Source: Brevibacterium sp. W7.2
GTDB taxonomy: Bacteria > Actinomycetota > Actinomycetes > Actinomycetales > Brevibacteriaceae
Assembly: GCF_018137945.1 (NCBI RefSeq)
Contig: NZ_CP073089.1
Span: forward strand, 2,418,001 to 2,482,000
Direction: 5' to 3'
DNA length: 64,000 bases
The notes below the pieces were generated by a model. That model searched no databases and was not told where the DNA came from. It worked only from the letters and a program-made list of their open reading frames with translations. Made by a program: the position numbers and the translations under genes. This document shows positions 55,365-64,000 of the stretch, in pieces (the stretch's first letter is position 1; each line of letters opens with the position of its first letter).

Positions 55365-56588
55365 TCAGTCCCTTTCCTCGGGTGAGGTCTGGCGGGGCGC
55401 GGTGTCCTCCGCGCCCTCCGGGGTGAGGTCGGCCGGGGTCGGCAGGCTCGGGTGCGGGTCGACGTCGACGCCGGCGATGAAGTCCGCGGCGTGCCGGGCC
55501 CGGGCGAGGACGAGCGCGCGATCGGCGCCGTACGCGTTGACGTGGCCGACCTTCCGCCCGGGGCTGACGTCCTTGCCGTAGAGGTGGACCTTGACATCGG
55601 GGTCGTGGGCCATGACGTGGAGGTAGGGGTGGTAGAGGTCCTCGTGGTCGGCGCCGAGGATGTTGACCATGACCGAGACCTCGTCGCGGGCCGCAGGGCT
55701 GCCGAGCGGCAGGTCGAGGACGGCGCGCAGGTGCTGTTCGAACTGGCTCGTCACCGAGCCGTCCTGCGTCCAGTGCCCGGTGTTGTGGGGGCGCATCGCG
55801 AATTCGTTGATGAGGAAGCCGTCCGGGGTCTCGAACATCTCCATCGCCATCACCCCGGTGACGTCGAGGGCACCGGCGACGGTGAGGACCGCCTCGGTGA
55901 TCGCGGTCGCCTTCTGCCCGGGCAGCCCGGGGGCCGGGGCGATCGCCTCCTTGCACACGCCGTCCTGCTGCCACGTCTCGACGACCGGCCACACGGCGGT
56001 CTGGCCCATCGGGGACCGGCCGACCATGACGGCGAGCTCCCGGGTGAAGTCGACCTTCTCCTCGGCGAGGAGGACGGGGACCTCGGCGAGCCAATCGGTG
56101 ACCTCGGCGAGGTCGGAGATGACGCGCACGCCCTTGCCGTCATAGCCCCCGCGCGGGGTCTTGAGGACGAAGGGCAGGCCCACCTCGGCGGCGAAGGCCT
56201 CGGCATCGGCGAGGCTGCCGATCTCCGCCCACCGGGGGTTGGGCAGGCCGAGGTCGTCCATCTTCCGGCGCATGAGGATCTTGTCCTGGGCGAAGATGAG
56301 CGCCCGCGGTCCCGGGCGGACGGTGTACCCGGCGGCGACGAGGGCCTCGAGGTGCTCCGGCGGGACGTGCTCGTGGTCGAAGGTGATGACGTCGACGGTC
56401 TCGGCGAAGGACTTGAGCGTCGCGAAGTCGGTGTAGTCGCCGACCGTGACGTCGTGGATGACCTGCGCGGCGGGGGCGTCAGCGGACTCGGAGAGGACGG
56501 CGAATCTCACGCCGAGGGCTTCGGCGGCGGGGGCGAGCATGCGGGCGAGCTGACCGCCGCCGATGACGCCGATGGTAGGAAAAGTCAC
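55365..56588 (-). CDS. purK: N5-carboxyaminoimidazole ribonucleotide synthase
   Basis: About 407 aa, ATP-grasp enzyme making N5-CAIR from AIR and bicarbonate. Signatures: [13 protein letters not shown] at the N-terminus, [35 protein letters not shown], and [28 protein letters not shown] 56597 is in frame, but it lies inside a -10-like TAGGAT (56596-56601). GTG 56588, 7 nt after that box, gives a compact N-terminus and fits leaderless expression. The three 19-bp repeats at 56660-56711 lie just upstream. Followed directly by purE. Confidence 0.95.
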   Translation of the reverse strand: MTFPTIGVIGGGQLARMLAPAAEALGVRFAVLSESADAPAAQVIHDVTVGDYTDFATLKSFAETVDVITFDHEHVPPEHLEALVAAGYTVRPGPRALIFAQDKILMRRKMDDLGLPNPRWAEIGSLADAEAFAAEVGLPFVLKTPRGGYDGKGVRVISDLAEVTDWLAEVPVLLAEEKVDFTRELAVMVGRSPMGQTAVWPVVETWQQDGVCKEAIAPAPGLPGQKATAITEAVLTVAGALDVTGVMAMEMFETPDGFLINEFAMRPHNTGHWTQDGSVTSQFEQHLRAVLDLPLGSPAARDEVSVMVNILGADHEDLYHPYLHVMAHDPDVKVHLYGKDVSPGRKVGHVNAYGADRALVLARARHAADFIAGVDVDPHPSLPTPADLTPEGAEDTAPRQTSPEERD

Positions 56589-56659
56589 GCCTGCCATCCT
56601 ATCGCGGGGCCGCTCCGAACGGTGCGTGAGGGCAGTCCTCCGGCTCCGGTCGGCTCCCC

Positions 56660-56716
56660 TGTCCGCAGAGAACGTCTCTGTCTGCAGGGAGCTCTGTTGT
56701 CCGCAGGGAACACCGA
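56660..56716. repeat. Three direct repeats, 19-bp period, in the purK/gtrA divergent region
   Basis: TGTCCGCAGAGAAC (56660), TGTCTGCAGGGAGC (56679) and TGTCCGCAGGGAAC (56698) are spaced exactly 19 bases apart. They lie between the purK promoter and the gtrA promoter (TAGGAT near 56727). A second small direct repeat, CGATCCACGAGA at 56767 and 56782, lies in the gtrA leader. Confidence 0.7.
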
Positions 56717-56804
56717 TCCGGCTGTCGTAGGATGACCTCGGGTCGGCGACCACGAGTCAGGGACCCCGATCCACGAGACCGCGATCCACGAGATGAGGAG
56801 GGGC

Positions 56805-57398
56805 ATGGGACGCACCCGGTCCGAGCTCTCCCGTCTGGCGAAGTTCACCGCCGTCGGGACGATCGCGTTCCTCGTCGACCTCGGCGTCTTCAACCTCATC
56901 CTCTTCACCACCGACATCGGCCCGCTCATCCCCAAGGTCGTGTCCGTGGCGGCGGCGACGACGGTGAGCTGGCTCGGCTCCCGGCACTGGACGTTCCGCG
57001 ACGGCCGCACGAGCCGGCCCTGGCGCGAGGCGATCGGCTTCTTCCTCGTCAATCTCGCCGGGCTCGGCATCGCCGGCCTCTGCCTCATCGTCAGCCATTA
57101 CGTCATGGGCTGGACCTCGCCGCTGGCCGACAACATCTCCGCCAACGTCGTCGGCGTGCTGCTCGGCAACATCTTCCGCTACATCATGTACAGCCGTGTG
57201 CTCTACCGCGTCCCCGGCACCGCCTCGCTGAGGCGGGCCATCGTCCCGACCGACGACAACGACGCGATCGACGACGACGACGCGACCGACGTCAACGCCG
57301 CGACCAACGACGGCGAGAGCGCCGGCGCCACCGTCCGCCGGGTCCCGCGGACAGGCGTCAGACGACGAGGAGCGGAATCTCGAGTTCGCGTGCCGTAG
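56805..57398 (+). CDS. GtrA-family membrane protein
   Basis: 197 aa. Four helices in the GtrA pattern: FTAVGTIAFLVDLGVFNLILF, VVSVAAATTVSWLGSRHWTFR, AIGFFLVNLAGLGIAGLCLIV and NVVGVLLGNIFRYIMYSRVLY. GtrA-like proteins move or flip polyprenyl-linked sugars for cell-surface glycosylation. The C-terminal ~55 residues are low-complexity, with an Asp-rich stretch followed by basic residues. The gene overlaps the end of the convergent phosphodiesterase gene by 41 bases. GAGGAGGGGC before ATG 56805 fixes the start. Confidence 0.88.
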   Translation: MGRTRSELSRLAKFTAVGTIAFLVDLGVFNLILFTTDIGPLIPKVVSVAAATTVSWLGSRHWTFRDGRTSRPWREAIGFFLVNLAGLGIAGLCLIVSHYVMGWTSPLADNISANVVGVLLGNIFRYIMYSRVLYRVPGTASLRRAIVPTDDNDAIDDDDATDVNAATNDGESAGATVRRVPRTGVRRRGAESRVRVP

Positions 57399-58536
57399 TC
57401 GCCCCGTGATGGCCGATGAGCGCGAGCGCCGAGGCTGACTCCGTCTCCGAATCGACGACGGCGAAGCCGTCGGTGCAGATGACGACGACGTCCCCGATGC
57501 GCCCGATGACCCGGGGATCGACGGGACCGAAGTAGTCGCGGCGCACCGCTTCGGCCTGCGGCAGCACGAGGGCCCGGTCCCCCAGCGTCTCCGTCCACGC
57601 CGCCGCGACATCGCCGGCGGCACCGGGCTGCGCGTAGAGGTGAAGGGCCCGCGGCTCCCCGCCGAGGTGGCGCAGACCGGCCTTGAGCTCGGGAGCGTCG
57701 ACGAGGTCGAGGCGCGTGTCGTGGTCGATGTCGACCATCCCGTGGTCGGCGGTGACGATCATCGCGGCATCGTGCGGCAGGTCCTGGGCGAGCCGGGACA
57801 GGGCGAGGTCGATGCGTTCGAGCTCCTCGGTCCACTGCGCCGAGTTCGAGCCGTGGACGTGCCCGGTCTTGTCGAGGCCGCCCCAGTAGAGGTAGACGAG
57901 CCGGGTGCCCGGAGCCCGCACCTCGGCGAGGGCCTGCGCACACCGCTCCTCGAGCGTCTTCGACGCCCGGAACCGGCCCCCGCGCAGGGAAGCGCGGTTG
58001 AGCCCGCGTCCGGCGAACTTCGCCTCACCGAGGCTGACGACGTCGACGTCGGCGGTCTCGAGGCGTTCGAAGAGCGTGGCATCGGGCACCCAGGTCACGG
58101 GATCGACGTCGAGATCCCAGGTCAGCTGGTTGAACACCGCGTCCTTCGCGGGATCGAGCAGCCGGTAGCCGACGACGCCGTGGGCCCCTGGCAGCCGCCC
58201 GGTGGCGAACGAGGACAGGGAGTTCGCCGTCGTCGACGGGAATCCCGTCGACACGGTCCGCCGCTGGCCGGCCAGGGACCGGAAGAAGGGGGTGTAGCCG
58301 CTGTCGCGGGACAGCAGCTGCTCACCGAGGCCGTCGATGAGGACGACGATCGCGGTGCGCACCTCGCGGTCGAACCCGAGGCGCTGCGCGCGCAGGGCCG
58401 CGGTGTCATCGAGCACGCCGCCGGCACCGAGGCTGAGCGCCGCGGCCGGGACGACATCGGAGAGGAGGGGATTGCCGTAGTCGGGAGGAGCGAGCAGGCT
58501 CGCGGTGGGGGCCTGGTCCGAGGGGAGGTCGGCCAT
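57358..58536 (-). CDS. Alkaline-phosphatase-superfamily phosphodiesterase/pyrophosphatase-like protein
   Basis: 392 aa. NPP-type signatures: metal site VVLIDGLGEQLL, nucleophile region TGFPSTTANSLSSFATG, GHVHGSNSAQW and VTADHGMVDIDHD. No signal peptide is seen, so it probably works in the cytoplasm. The substrate is unknown; the family includes nucleotide pyrophosphatases and phosphodiesterases. The start shares one base with the stop of the DUF5998 gene (TGATG), so the two are co-expressed. Confidence 0.88.
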   Translation of the reverse strand: MADLPSDQAPTASLLAPPDYGNPLLSDVVPAAALSLGAGGVLDDTAALRAQRLGFDREVRTAIVVLIDGLGEQLLSRDSGYTPFFRSLAGQRRTVSTGFPSTTANSLSSFATGRLPGAHGVVGYRLLDPAKDAVFNQLTWDLDVDPVTWVPDATLFERLETADVDVVSLGEAKFAGRGLNRASLRGGRFRASKTLEERCAQALAEVRAPGTRLVYLYWGGLDKTGHVHGSNSAQWTEELERIDLALSRLAQDLPHDAAMIVTADHGMVDIDHDTRLDLVDAPELKAGLRHLGGEPRALHLYAQPGAAGDVAAAWTETLGDRALVLPQAEAVRRDYFGPVDPRVIGRIGDVVVICTDGFAVVDSETESASALALIGHHGATTARELEIPLLVV

Positions 58537-59123
58537 CAGCGCCGCGACCGGAGGCGGGCGTGGAAGACGGCGGCGCGCAGGCGGTCGGCGAAGTCGGCGA
58601 TGCGGTCGACGGCGGCCTGGCCTTCGGCTTCGGCGGAGACGCGGAGGAGGACATCCTCGGCGAAGATCGATCCCCCGTACCCGTGGTCGCCCATGCAGTC
58701 CGGGTCACCGCAGGTCTCGGGGAACGCCTCGATGCGCCGGGCAGCGCCCCACGACAGCGTCAGCGAGACCTCGACCGGGGCATCGCCCGGCGCATACGAG
58801 GCGGGGTCGGCGAAGGTGCGCCCGACCATGACGGTGCCGAGGCGCTCGAGTTCGATGTCCTCGCTGCTCGTCACCGCCCGCGCCTTGCCGCCGGGGGCGA
58901 CGGCGGGATCATCGTCGACGTGGGCGAGGAGGAGTCGGGTCTCGGTGAGGACGAACGCCGTGACGTGCCGGTGGATCGATTCGATGTCGACGTGGGTGTC
59001 GATGTGGACGAAGTGGCTGAGCACCGGTTCGTCGTAGAGGGAGTCGGCGAGGATCCCCTCGGTGAGCTGCGGGTAGTAGCCGGCCGATTGGAGATCGCGG
59101 ACGAGGACGTCGGGTAGAGACAT
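58536..59123 (-). CDS. DUF5998 protein
   Basis: 195 aa. The chain matches the DUF5998 family found beside the phosphodiesterase gene in actinobacteria: LPDVLVRDLQSAGYYPQLTEGILADSLYDEPVLSHFVHIDTHVD and FPETCGDPDCMGDHGYGG. The latter has a C-x4-C-x3-H pattern that could bind a metal. Function unknown. GGAGGG precedes ATG 59123; the ATG 9 bases upstream (MEG) is less well placed. Confidence 0.85.
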   Translation of the reverse strand: MSLPDVLVRDLQSAGYYPQLTEGILADSLYDEPVLSHFVHIDTHVDIESIHRHVTAFVLTETRLLLAHVDDDPAVAPGGKARAVTSSEDIELERLGTVMVGRTFADPASYAPGDAPVEVSLTLSWGAARRIEAFPETCGDPDCMGDHGYGGSIFAEDVLLRVSAEAEGQAAVDRIADFADRLRAAVFHARLRSRR

Positions 59124-59196
59124 GCCCTCCATTGTGCCGTACTCGCACACCCGATCCCAGCCGCGAACGCACCGGTCGGGCACCTATGCTTGGGGT

Positions 59197-61869
59197 ATGG
59201 AAGACTATCCTGCCGCGTGGGAGGCCGACGTCGTTCTGCGCGACGGCGGCACCGCGCACCTGCGTCCGATCGTTCCCGACGACGCCGAGGCGCTGTCTCG
59301 GATGCACGAGGCGCAGTCGCCGGAGTCGATCTACCTCCGCTTCTTCGCGCCACTGCCCAAGCTGCCCAAACGCGATCTCGACCGCTTCGTCAACGTCGAC
59401 CACCACGACCGGGTGGCGCTCGTCATGACGATCGGCGACGACATCATCGGGGTCGGCCGCTTCGACAAGATCTCCCCGGGCACCGCGGAGGTCGCGTTCA
59501 ACATCGCCGACGCCCACCAGGGCCGCGGGATCGGCTCGATCCTCCTCGAGCACCTCGCCGCGGCCGCGCGCGAATCGGGCCTGCGCAAATTCACCGCCGA
59601 GGTGCTCCCCCAGAACCGCTCGATGCTCCAGGTCTTCCAGGCCGCCGGCTACGAGGTCAGCCGCGGCTTCGACGACGGGGTCGTGGCCGTGAGCTTCGAC
59701 ATCGACCCCACCGCGCGCTCGCTCGAGGTCCAGGCCACCCGCGAGCACCGCGCGGAGGCCAAGAGCGTGCGCACCGTCCTCCATCCCGCCTCGGTGGTCG
59801 TCATCGGCGCCAGCCGCAAGCGCAACTCCACGGGCAACCTCCTCATCCGCAACATCGTCTCCGCCGACTTCAAGGGCGAGCTGTGGGTCGTCCACCCCGA
59901 GGCCGACCAGGTCGCCGGGGTCCCGGCGTACCCGAGCCTCGGCGAGCTGCCGGGCACCGCTGACCTCGCCGTCATCGCCGTGCCCGCGGAATCCGTCACC
60001 GAGGTGGTCCAGGAGTGCGCCGCCCACGGCGCCAAGGGCGTGCTCGTCATCTCCTCGGGCTTCGCCGAGACCGGCCGCGCCGGTGCCGAACTCCAGCGCC
60101 AGGTCGTCGCGACCTCGCGGGCGTACGGCATGCGGCTCATCGGGCCGAACTCCTTCGGCATCGTCAACGAGGCCGAGGACGTCTCCCTCAACGCCTCACT
60201 CGCCCCGTTCCTCCCCGAACCGGGCACCCTCGGCCTCTTCAGCCAGTCCGGGGCCCTCGGCACGGCTCTGCTCGCGGCGGCGAAGACACGGGGCCTGGGC
60301 ATCTCGACGTTCGTCTCCGCCGGCAACCGCGCCGACATGTCCGGCAACGACGTCCTCCAGTACTGGGAGGAGGATCCGGCGACGAAGACCGTCGGCCTCT
60401 ACCTCGAATCGATCGGCAACCCGCGCAAGTTCTCCCGCATCGCCCGGCGCGTCTCCCGCGTCAAACCCGTCATCGTCGTCAAGTCCGATGTCACCGGCCG
60501 CGAGCTGCCGCCCGGCCACGTCGTGCGCACGTCCTCGCTCGCCCCGCACACCCTCGACCAGGTGCTCGGCCAGGCCGGGGTGATCAGGGCCGACACCGTC
60601 CACCAGCTCTTCGATCTCGCACAGGTGTTCTCGACCCAGCCGCTGCCGGCGGGGCGGCGGGTCGGCGTCATCGGGAACTCCGCGGCCCTGTCGACCCTCA
60701 TCGTCCAGCGGGCCCGGGCCGAGGGGCTGAGCGTCGAGTCCGCGACCGTCTCCCTCCACCCCGAGGTCGATGCCGAGACCTTCGGCGAGAAGCTCGCCGC
60801 GATGTACGACCGGGACGACATCGATTCCGTCATCGTCAACTTCACGCCCTCGGCCGGAGCCGAGGAGAGCGAGATCGCCGCGGTGCTCGCCGAGACCGCC
60901 GCCCGGTCGTCGAAGACGACGGTGGCCTGCTTCCTCGGCATCCTCGGCGTCCAGGACGAGCTCACGAGCTTCCTCACCGACTCCGACGGCAAGCGCGTGA
61001 CCCACACCGTGCCGAGCTATGTCGGCCCCGAGGACGCCGTGTGGGCGCTCGCGCGGGCGACGGACTACGCCCGGTGGCGCTCGGCCGATCACGGCAACTT
61101 CCTCGAGATCGAGGACCTCGACGACAAGGGCGTGCGCGACATCGTCGACGCCGCGCTCACCGATGCGCGGCCCGGCTGCCCCGTCGTCCTCGAGCGCGAC
61201 CAGGCCAGGGCGCTGCTCGACTGCTACGGGATCGAGACGATGCCCTACATCACGGCCGCCTCGGTGGACGAGGGGCTCGCGGCGGCCGAGACGCTCGGCT
61301 ACCCGGTCGCGCTCAAGGCGGTGACGAAGGCCCTGCGCCACCGCATGGAACTCGGCGGGGTGCGGCTCAACATCGACACCCCCGACGAACTCGTCGAGGA
61401 CTTCACCGCCCTCCAGACCCTCATCGAATCGCTCGGCACCGACGAGGAGCCCCTCGTCGACGTCCAGGCGATGGCCCCGCCCGGGGTGCCGTGCGTGATC
61501 CGCGCCGGCGAGGACCGCCTGCTCGGGCCGATGCTCTCGTTCTCGCTGGCCGGGGACACGACCGAGCTCCTCGGCGATGTCGAGCACCGCGTCTCCCCGC
61601 TCACCGACAAGGACGCGGGAGAGATGATCCGCGCGATCAAATCCTCGCCGAGGCTGTTCGGCTACCGGGGTCTGCCCCCGGTCAACATCGATCCGCTCAT
61701 CGACGTCCTCGAGCGCCTCTCCGTCCTCGTCGAGCGCCATCCGCAGATCCTCGACGTCGAGATGCACCCGATCGTCGCGACGGAGACCGACAGCTACATC
61801 CTCAGCGTGCGGATTTCGCTGCTGGCGGACGCGACGCGGATCGATACGACAAGGCGCCTGCTCAGCTGA
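59197..61869 (+). CDS. GNAT acetyltransferase fused to ADP-forming acyl-CoA-synthetase-like domains (Pat-like)
   Basis: 890 aa. An N-terminal GNAT domain (~1-165, acetyl-CoA loop ADAHQGRGIGSILL) is followed by a CoA-binding domain (VLHPASVVVIGASRKRNSTG), a succinyl-CoA-ligase-like domain (GLFSQSGALGTALL) and an ATP-grasp domain (ARALLDCYGIETMPYI ... PPVNIDPLI). Proteins with these domains, such as Salmonella Pat and E. coli PatZ, acetylate acetyl-CoA synthetase. In active ADP-forming synthetases a catalytic His sits in SHTGALAG; here that place reads RTSSLAPHT, so the synthetase part is probably regulatory. TATGCT ends 6 nt before the ATG (leaderless type). Confidence 0.88.
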   Translation: MEDYPAAWEADVVLRDGGTAHLRPIVPDDAEALSRMHEAQSPESIYLRFFAPLPKLPKRDLDRFVNVDHHDRVALVMTIGDDIIGVGRFDKISPGTAEVAFNIADAHQGRGIGSILLEHLAAAARESGLRKFTAEVLPQNRSMLQVFQAAGYEVSRGFDDGVVAVSFDIDPTARSLEVQATREHRAEAKSVRTVLHPASVVVIGASRKRNSTGNLLIRNIVSADFKGELWVVHPEADQVAGVPAYPSLGELPGTADLAVIAVPAESVTEVVQECAAHGAKGVLVISSGFAETGRAGAELQRQVVATSRAYGMRLIGPNSFGIVNEAEDVSLNASLAPFLPEPGTLGLFSQSGALGTALLAAAKTRGLGISTFVSAGNRADMSGNDVLQYWEEDPATKTVGLYLESIGNPRKFSRIARRVSRVKPVIVVKSDVTGRELPPGHVVRTSSLAPHTLDQVLGQAGVIRADTVHQLFDLAQVFSTQPLPAGRRVGVIGNSAALSTLIVQRARAEGLSVESATVSLHPEVDAETFGEKLAAMYDRDDIDSVIVNFTPSAGAEESEIAAVLAETAARSSKTTVACFLGILGVQDELTSFLTDSDGKRVTHTVPSYVGPEDAVWALARATDYARWRSADHGNFLEIEDLDDKGVRDIVDAALTDARPGCPVVLERDQARALLDCYGIETMPYITAASVDEGLAAAETLGYPVALKAVTKALRHRMELGGVRLNIDTPDELVEDFTALQTLIESLGTDEEPLVDVQAMAPPGVPCVIRAGEDRLLGPMLSFSLAGDTTELLGDVEHRVSPLTDKDAGEMIRAIKSSPRLFGYRGLPPVNIDPLIDVLERLSVLVERHPQILDVEMHPIVATETDSYILSVRISLLADATRIDTTRRLLS

Positions 61870-62057
61870 CCTTGCCGAGACGGACCTTTAACGGGACAGA
61901 ACGCGTCGGACCTGCGAATTCGACCCGATAAGTGGGAACCGACTGGCAGTTTGGCGCGTCTTATACCAATTCCGGCACCGAACCTGTAGTGTCTGATTCC
62001 GTTCCTCCATGAATAGTTATCGTTTTGTGCCATTCAACGAGAAGGTGAAAACGTGAC

Positions 62058-62153
62058 ATGGCAGTGAGCAGTGTTCGTCCTTCACCGTCAGCAGGCACCC
62101 TTGATCGGGAACAGCCGCATGAGAGCGAGGCTGAGAGTATTGATTTCGCGTAA
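62058..62153 (+). CDS. Possible 31-residue leader ORF overlapping the TetR gene start
   Basis: ATG 62058 is preceded by GAAGGTGA at ~10 nt, the only good ribosome-binding site in this leader. The ORF runs to TAA 62151-62153 and overlaps the TetR frame, whose ATG at 62119 lacks a ribosome-binding site. It is hydrophilic and Ser/Glu-rich. It could couple translation of the regulator, or be chance. Confidence 0.3.
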   Translation: MAVSSVRPSPSAGTLDREQPHESEAESIDFA

Positions 62154-62694
62154 AGATGTCGTCACGGATTCCGCGATCGCCGTCGTCGCCGAACAGGGAG
62201 TCCGCGGACTCACCCATCGGGCCGTCGACGCGATGGCGGAGCTGCCGGTCGGTTCGACGTCCAACGTCTACCGCACCCGCGACGCCCTCATCACCGGGAT
62301 CATGGAGAGGATCGGCGAACTCAACGCCCGTCGCCTCGAGCGACTCCTCGACACTGCAGGAAACGACGAGACCACCCAGCTCGATGCCGCGGTCAGCCTG
62401 TGCATGGAGCTGCTGACCACCGACCGCAGCCGCTTTTACACCTCGGTGATGCTCGGCCTCGATCCCGCGCTGCCGACCGAGGCCGTCGCCGCGAAGCAGG
62501 CGAACATGGACCAGGTCGACGCCTTCGTCGCCCAGCTCAGCGGCGTCGAGCCCGAGCTCGCGAAGCGGATCTCGAGTTCGGTGCTCGGCATGATGATTAC
62601 CGAGCTGATCTCGGGCACCGCGAGCCGGGAGCGCGTCGAGAAGTTCATCAGCGAACTCGACAAGTGGCTGCGCGCCGAATTCGCCTCCGCCTGA
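62119..62694 (+). CDS. TetR-family transcriptional regulator
   Basis: 191 aa from ATG 62119. The helix-turn-helix is DSAIAVVAEQGVRGLTHRAVDAMAELPVGSTSNVYRTRDALI, with recognition helix PVGSTSNVYR. The C-terminal helical ligand/dimer domain is of the type found in many uncharacterised actinobacterial TetRs. The longest frame begins at GTG 62071; TTG 62140 is another possible start, at the end of the 31-residue upstream ORF. It stands alone between the Pat-like gene and parC, so its target is not indicated by position. The TetR-type palindrome at 54797 is the only obvious operator in the window. Confidence 0.88.
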   Translation: MRARLRVLISRKDVVTDSAIAVVAEQGVRGLTHRAVDAMAELPVGSTSNVYRTRDALITGIMERIGELNARRLERLLDTAGNDETTQLDAAVSLCMELLTTDRSRFYTSVMLGLDPALPTEAVAAKQANMDQVDAFVAQLSGVEPELAKRISSSVLGMMITELISGTASRERVEKFISELDKWLRAEFASA

Positions 62695-62874
62695 GCTGAG
62701 GTCCGCCCCTCTGCCCTCGCCGCACCCGGGTCCGCCCGTCCGGCCGGCCTGTCATGGGCGGAATCCGACACGAACCGGCGGAGATGAGCCGGTGAACCCC
62801 GCGCGAACGCTAGAATCGACGGGTGCCGTCAGCGCTCGGCGGCGCAGCAGTGGTCCACGTGTCGAAGGAGTTCC

Positions 62875-64000
<1,126 letters not shown>

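Overview
This is a high-GC actinobacterial chromosome segment. It carries two WhiB-family regulators, MtrAB-LpqB, PdtaS, an LCP ligase, a 180-kDa-type NAD-glutamate dehydrogenase and the moxR/DUF58/DUF4129/DUF4350 cluster. Gene content and protein style suggest a Brevibacterium-like member of the Micrococcales; that placement is inference, since no rRNA is present. Gene order follows, in broad terms, the mycobacterial whiB1-pdtaS ... secA-hpf-comF-lpqB-mtrBA ... sahH ... manB-DUF3499-metallopeptidase ... whiB2-fbiB ... purKE region, so most of the window is an old conserved block. No rRNA, tRNA, prophage, insertion sequence or CRISPR array was seen.

Layout. 1-7.2 kb: the 3' end of whiB1, a repeat-filled convergent intergenic region, the sensor kinase pdtaS and the large glutamate dehydrogenase. 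7.3-12.6 kb: small conserved actinobacterial proteins, a CpaE-like ATPase with a SAF-domain partner, a BldC-like DNA-binding protein, a LysM membrane protein and an Rv3235-family protein. 12.6-21.9 kb: secA and hpf-comF, with an inserted block (YcaQ/AlkX-like glycosylase, LmeA-like lipid-binding protein, NarL-type two-component system, DUF418 membrane protein). 21.9-26.0 kb: the mtrA-mtrB-lpqB operon, whose genes overlap by 4 bases. 26.1-33.5 kb: a membrane/MoxR-DUF58 operon in which the first four junctions are 4-base overlaps or nearly so, followed by SpoIIM-like and RDD proteins. 33.6-43.0 kb: S-adenosylhomocysteinase, phosphomannomutase, DUF3499, a degenerate metallopeptidase-family protein, DUF5719, a 1184-residue glycosyltransferase and whiB2.

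43.1-46.7 kb: a small Cys-containing ORF coupled to a CofE-domain ligase, a TIGR03089 protein and a two-subunit CoA transferase. 46.7-47.4 kb: 182-bp tandem repeats. 47.4-54.8 kb: mannose-6-phosphate isomerase, a two-headed peptidoglycan hydrolase, an LCP ligase and an acyl-CoA dehydrogenase behind a TetR-type palindrome. 54.8-64 kb: purE-purK, GtrA, a phosphodiesterase-like enzyme, DUF5998, a GNAT/acyl-CoA-synthetase fusion, a TetR regulator and the start of parC.

Functional themes are envelope building and remodelling (mannose activation, polymer export, LCP, hydrolase, MtrAB), development-type regulators (WhiB, BldC-like) and housekeeping. The least explained material is regulatory: related repeat families at two convergent gene ends, a 25-bp element shared by the two promoter regions flanking the BldC-like gene, three 18-bp and three 19-bp direct-repeat arrays, an ACAC/GTGT palindrome shared by the whiB2 and cell-wall-hydrolase promoters, and about a dozen genes whose start codon lies 6-8 nt after a -10-like hexamer (leaderless architecture).
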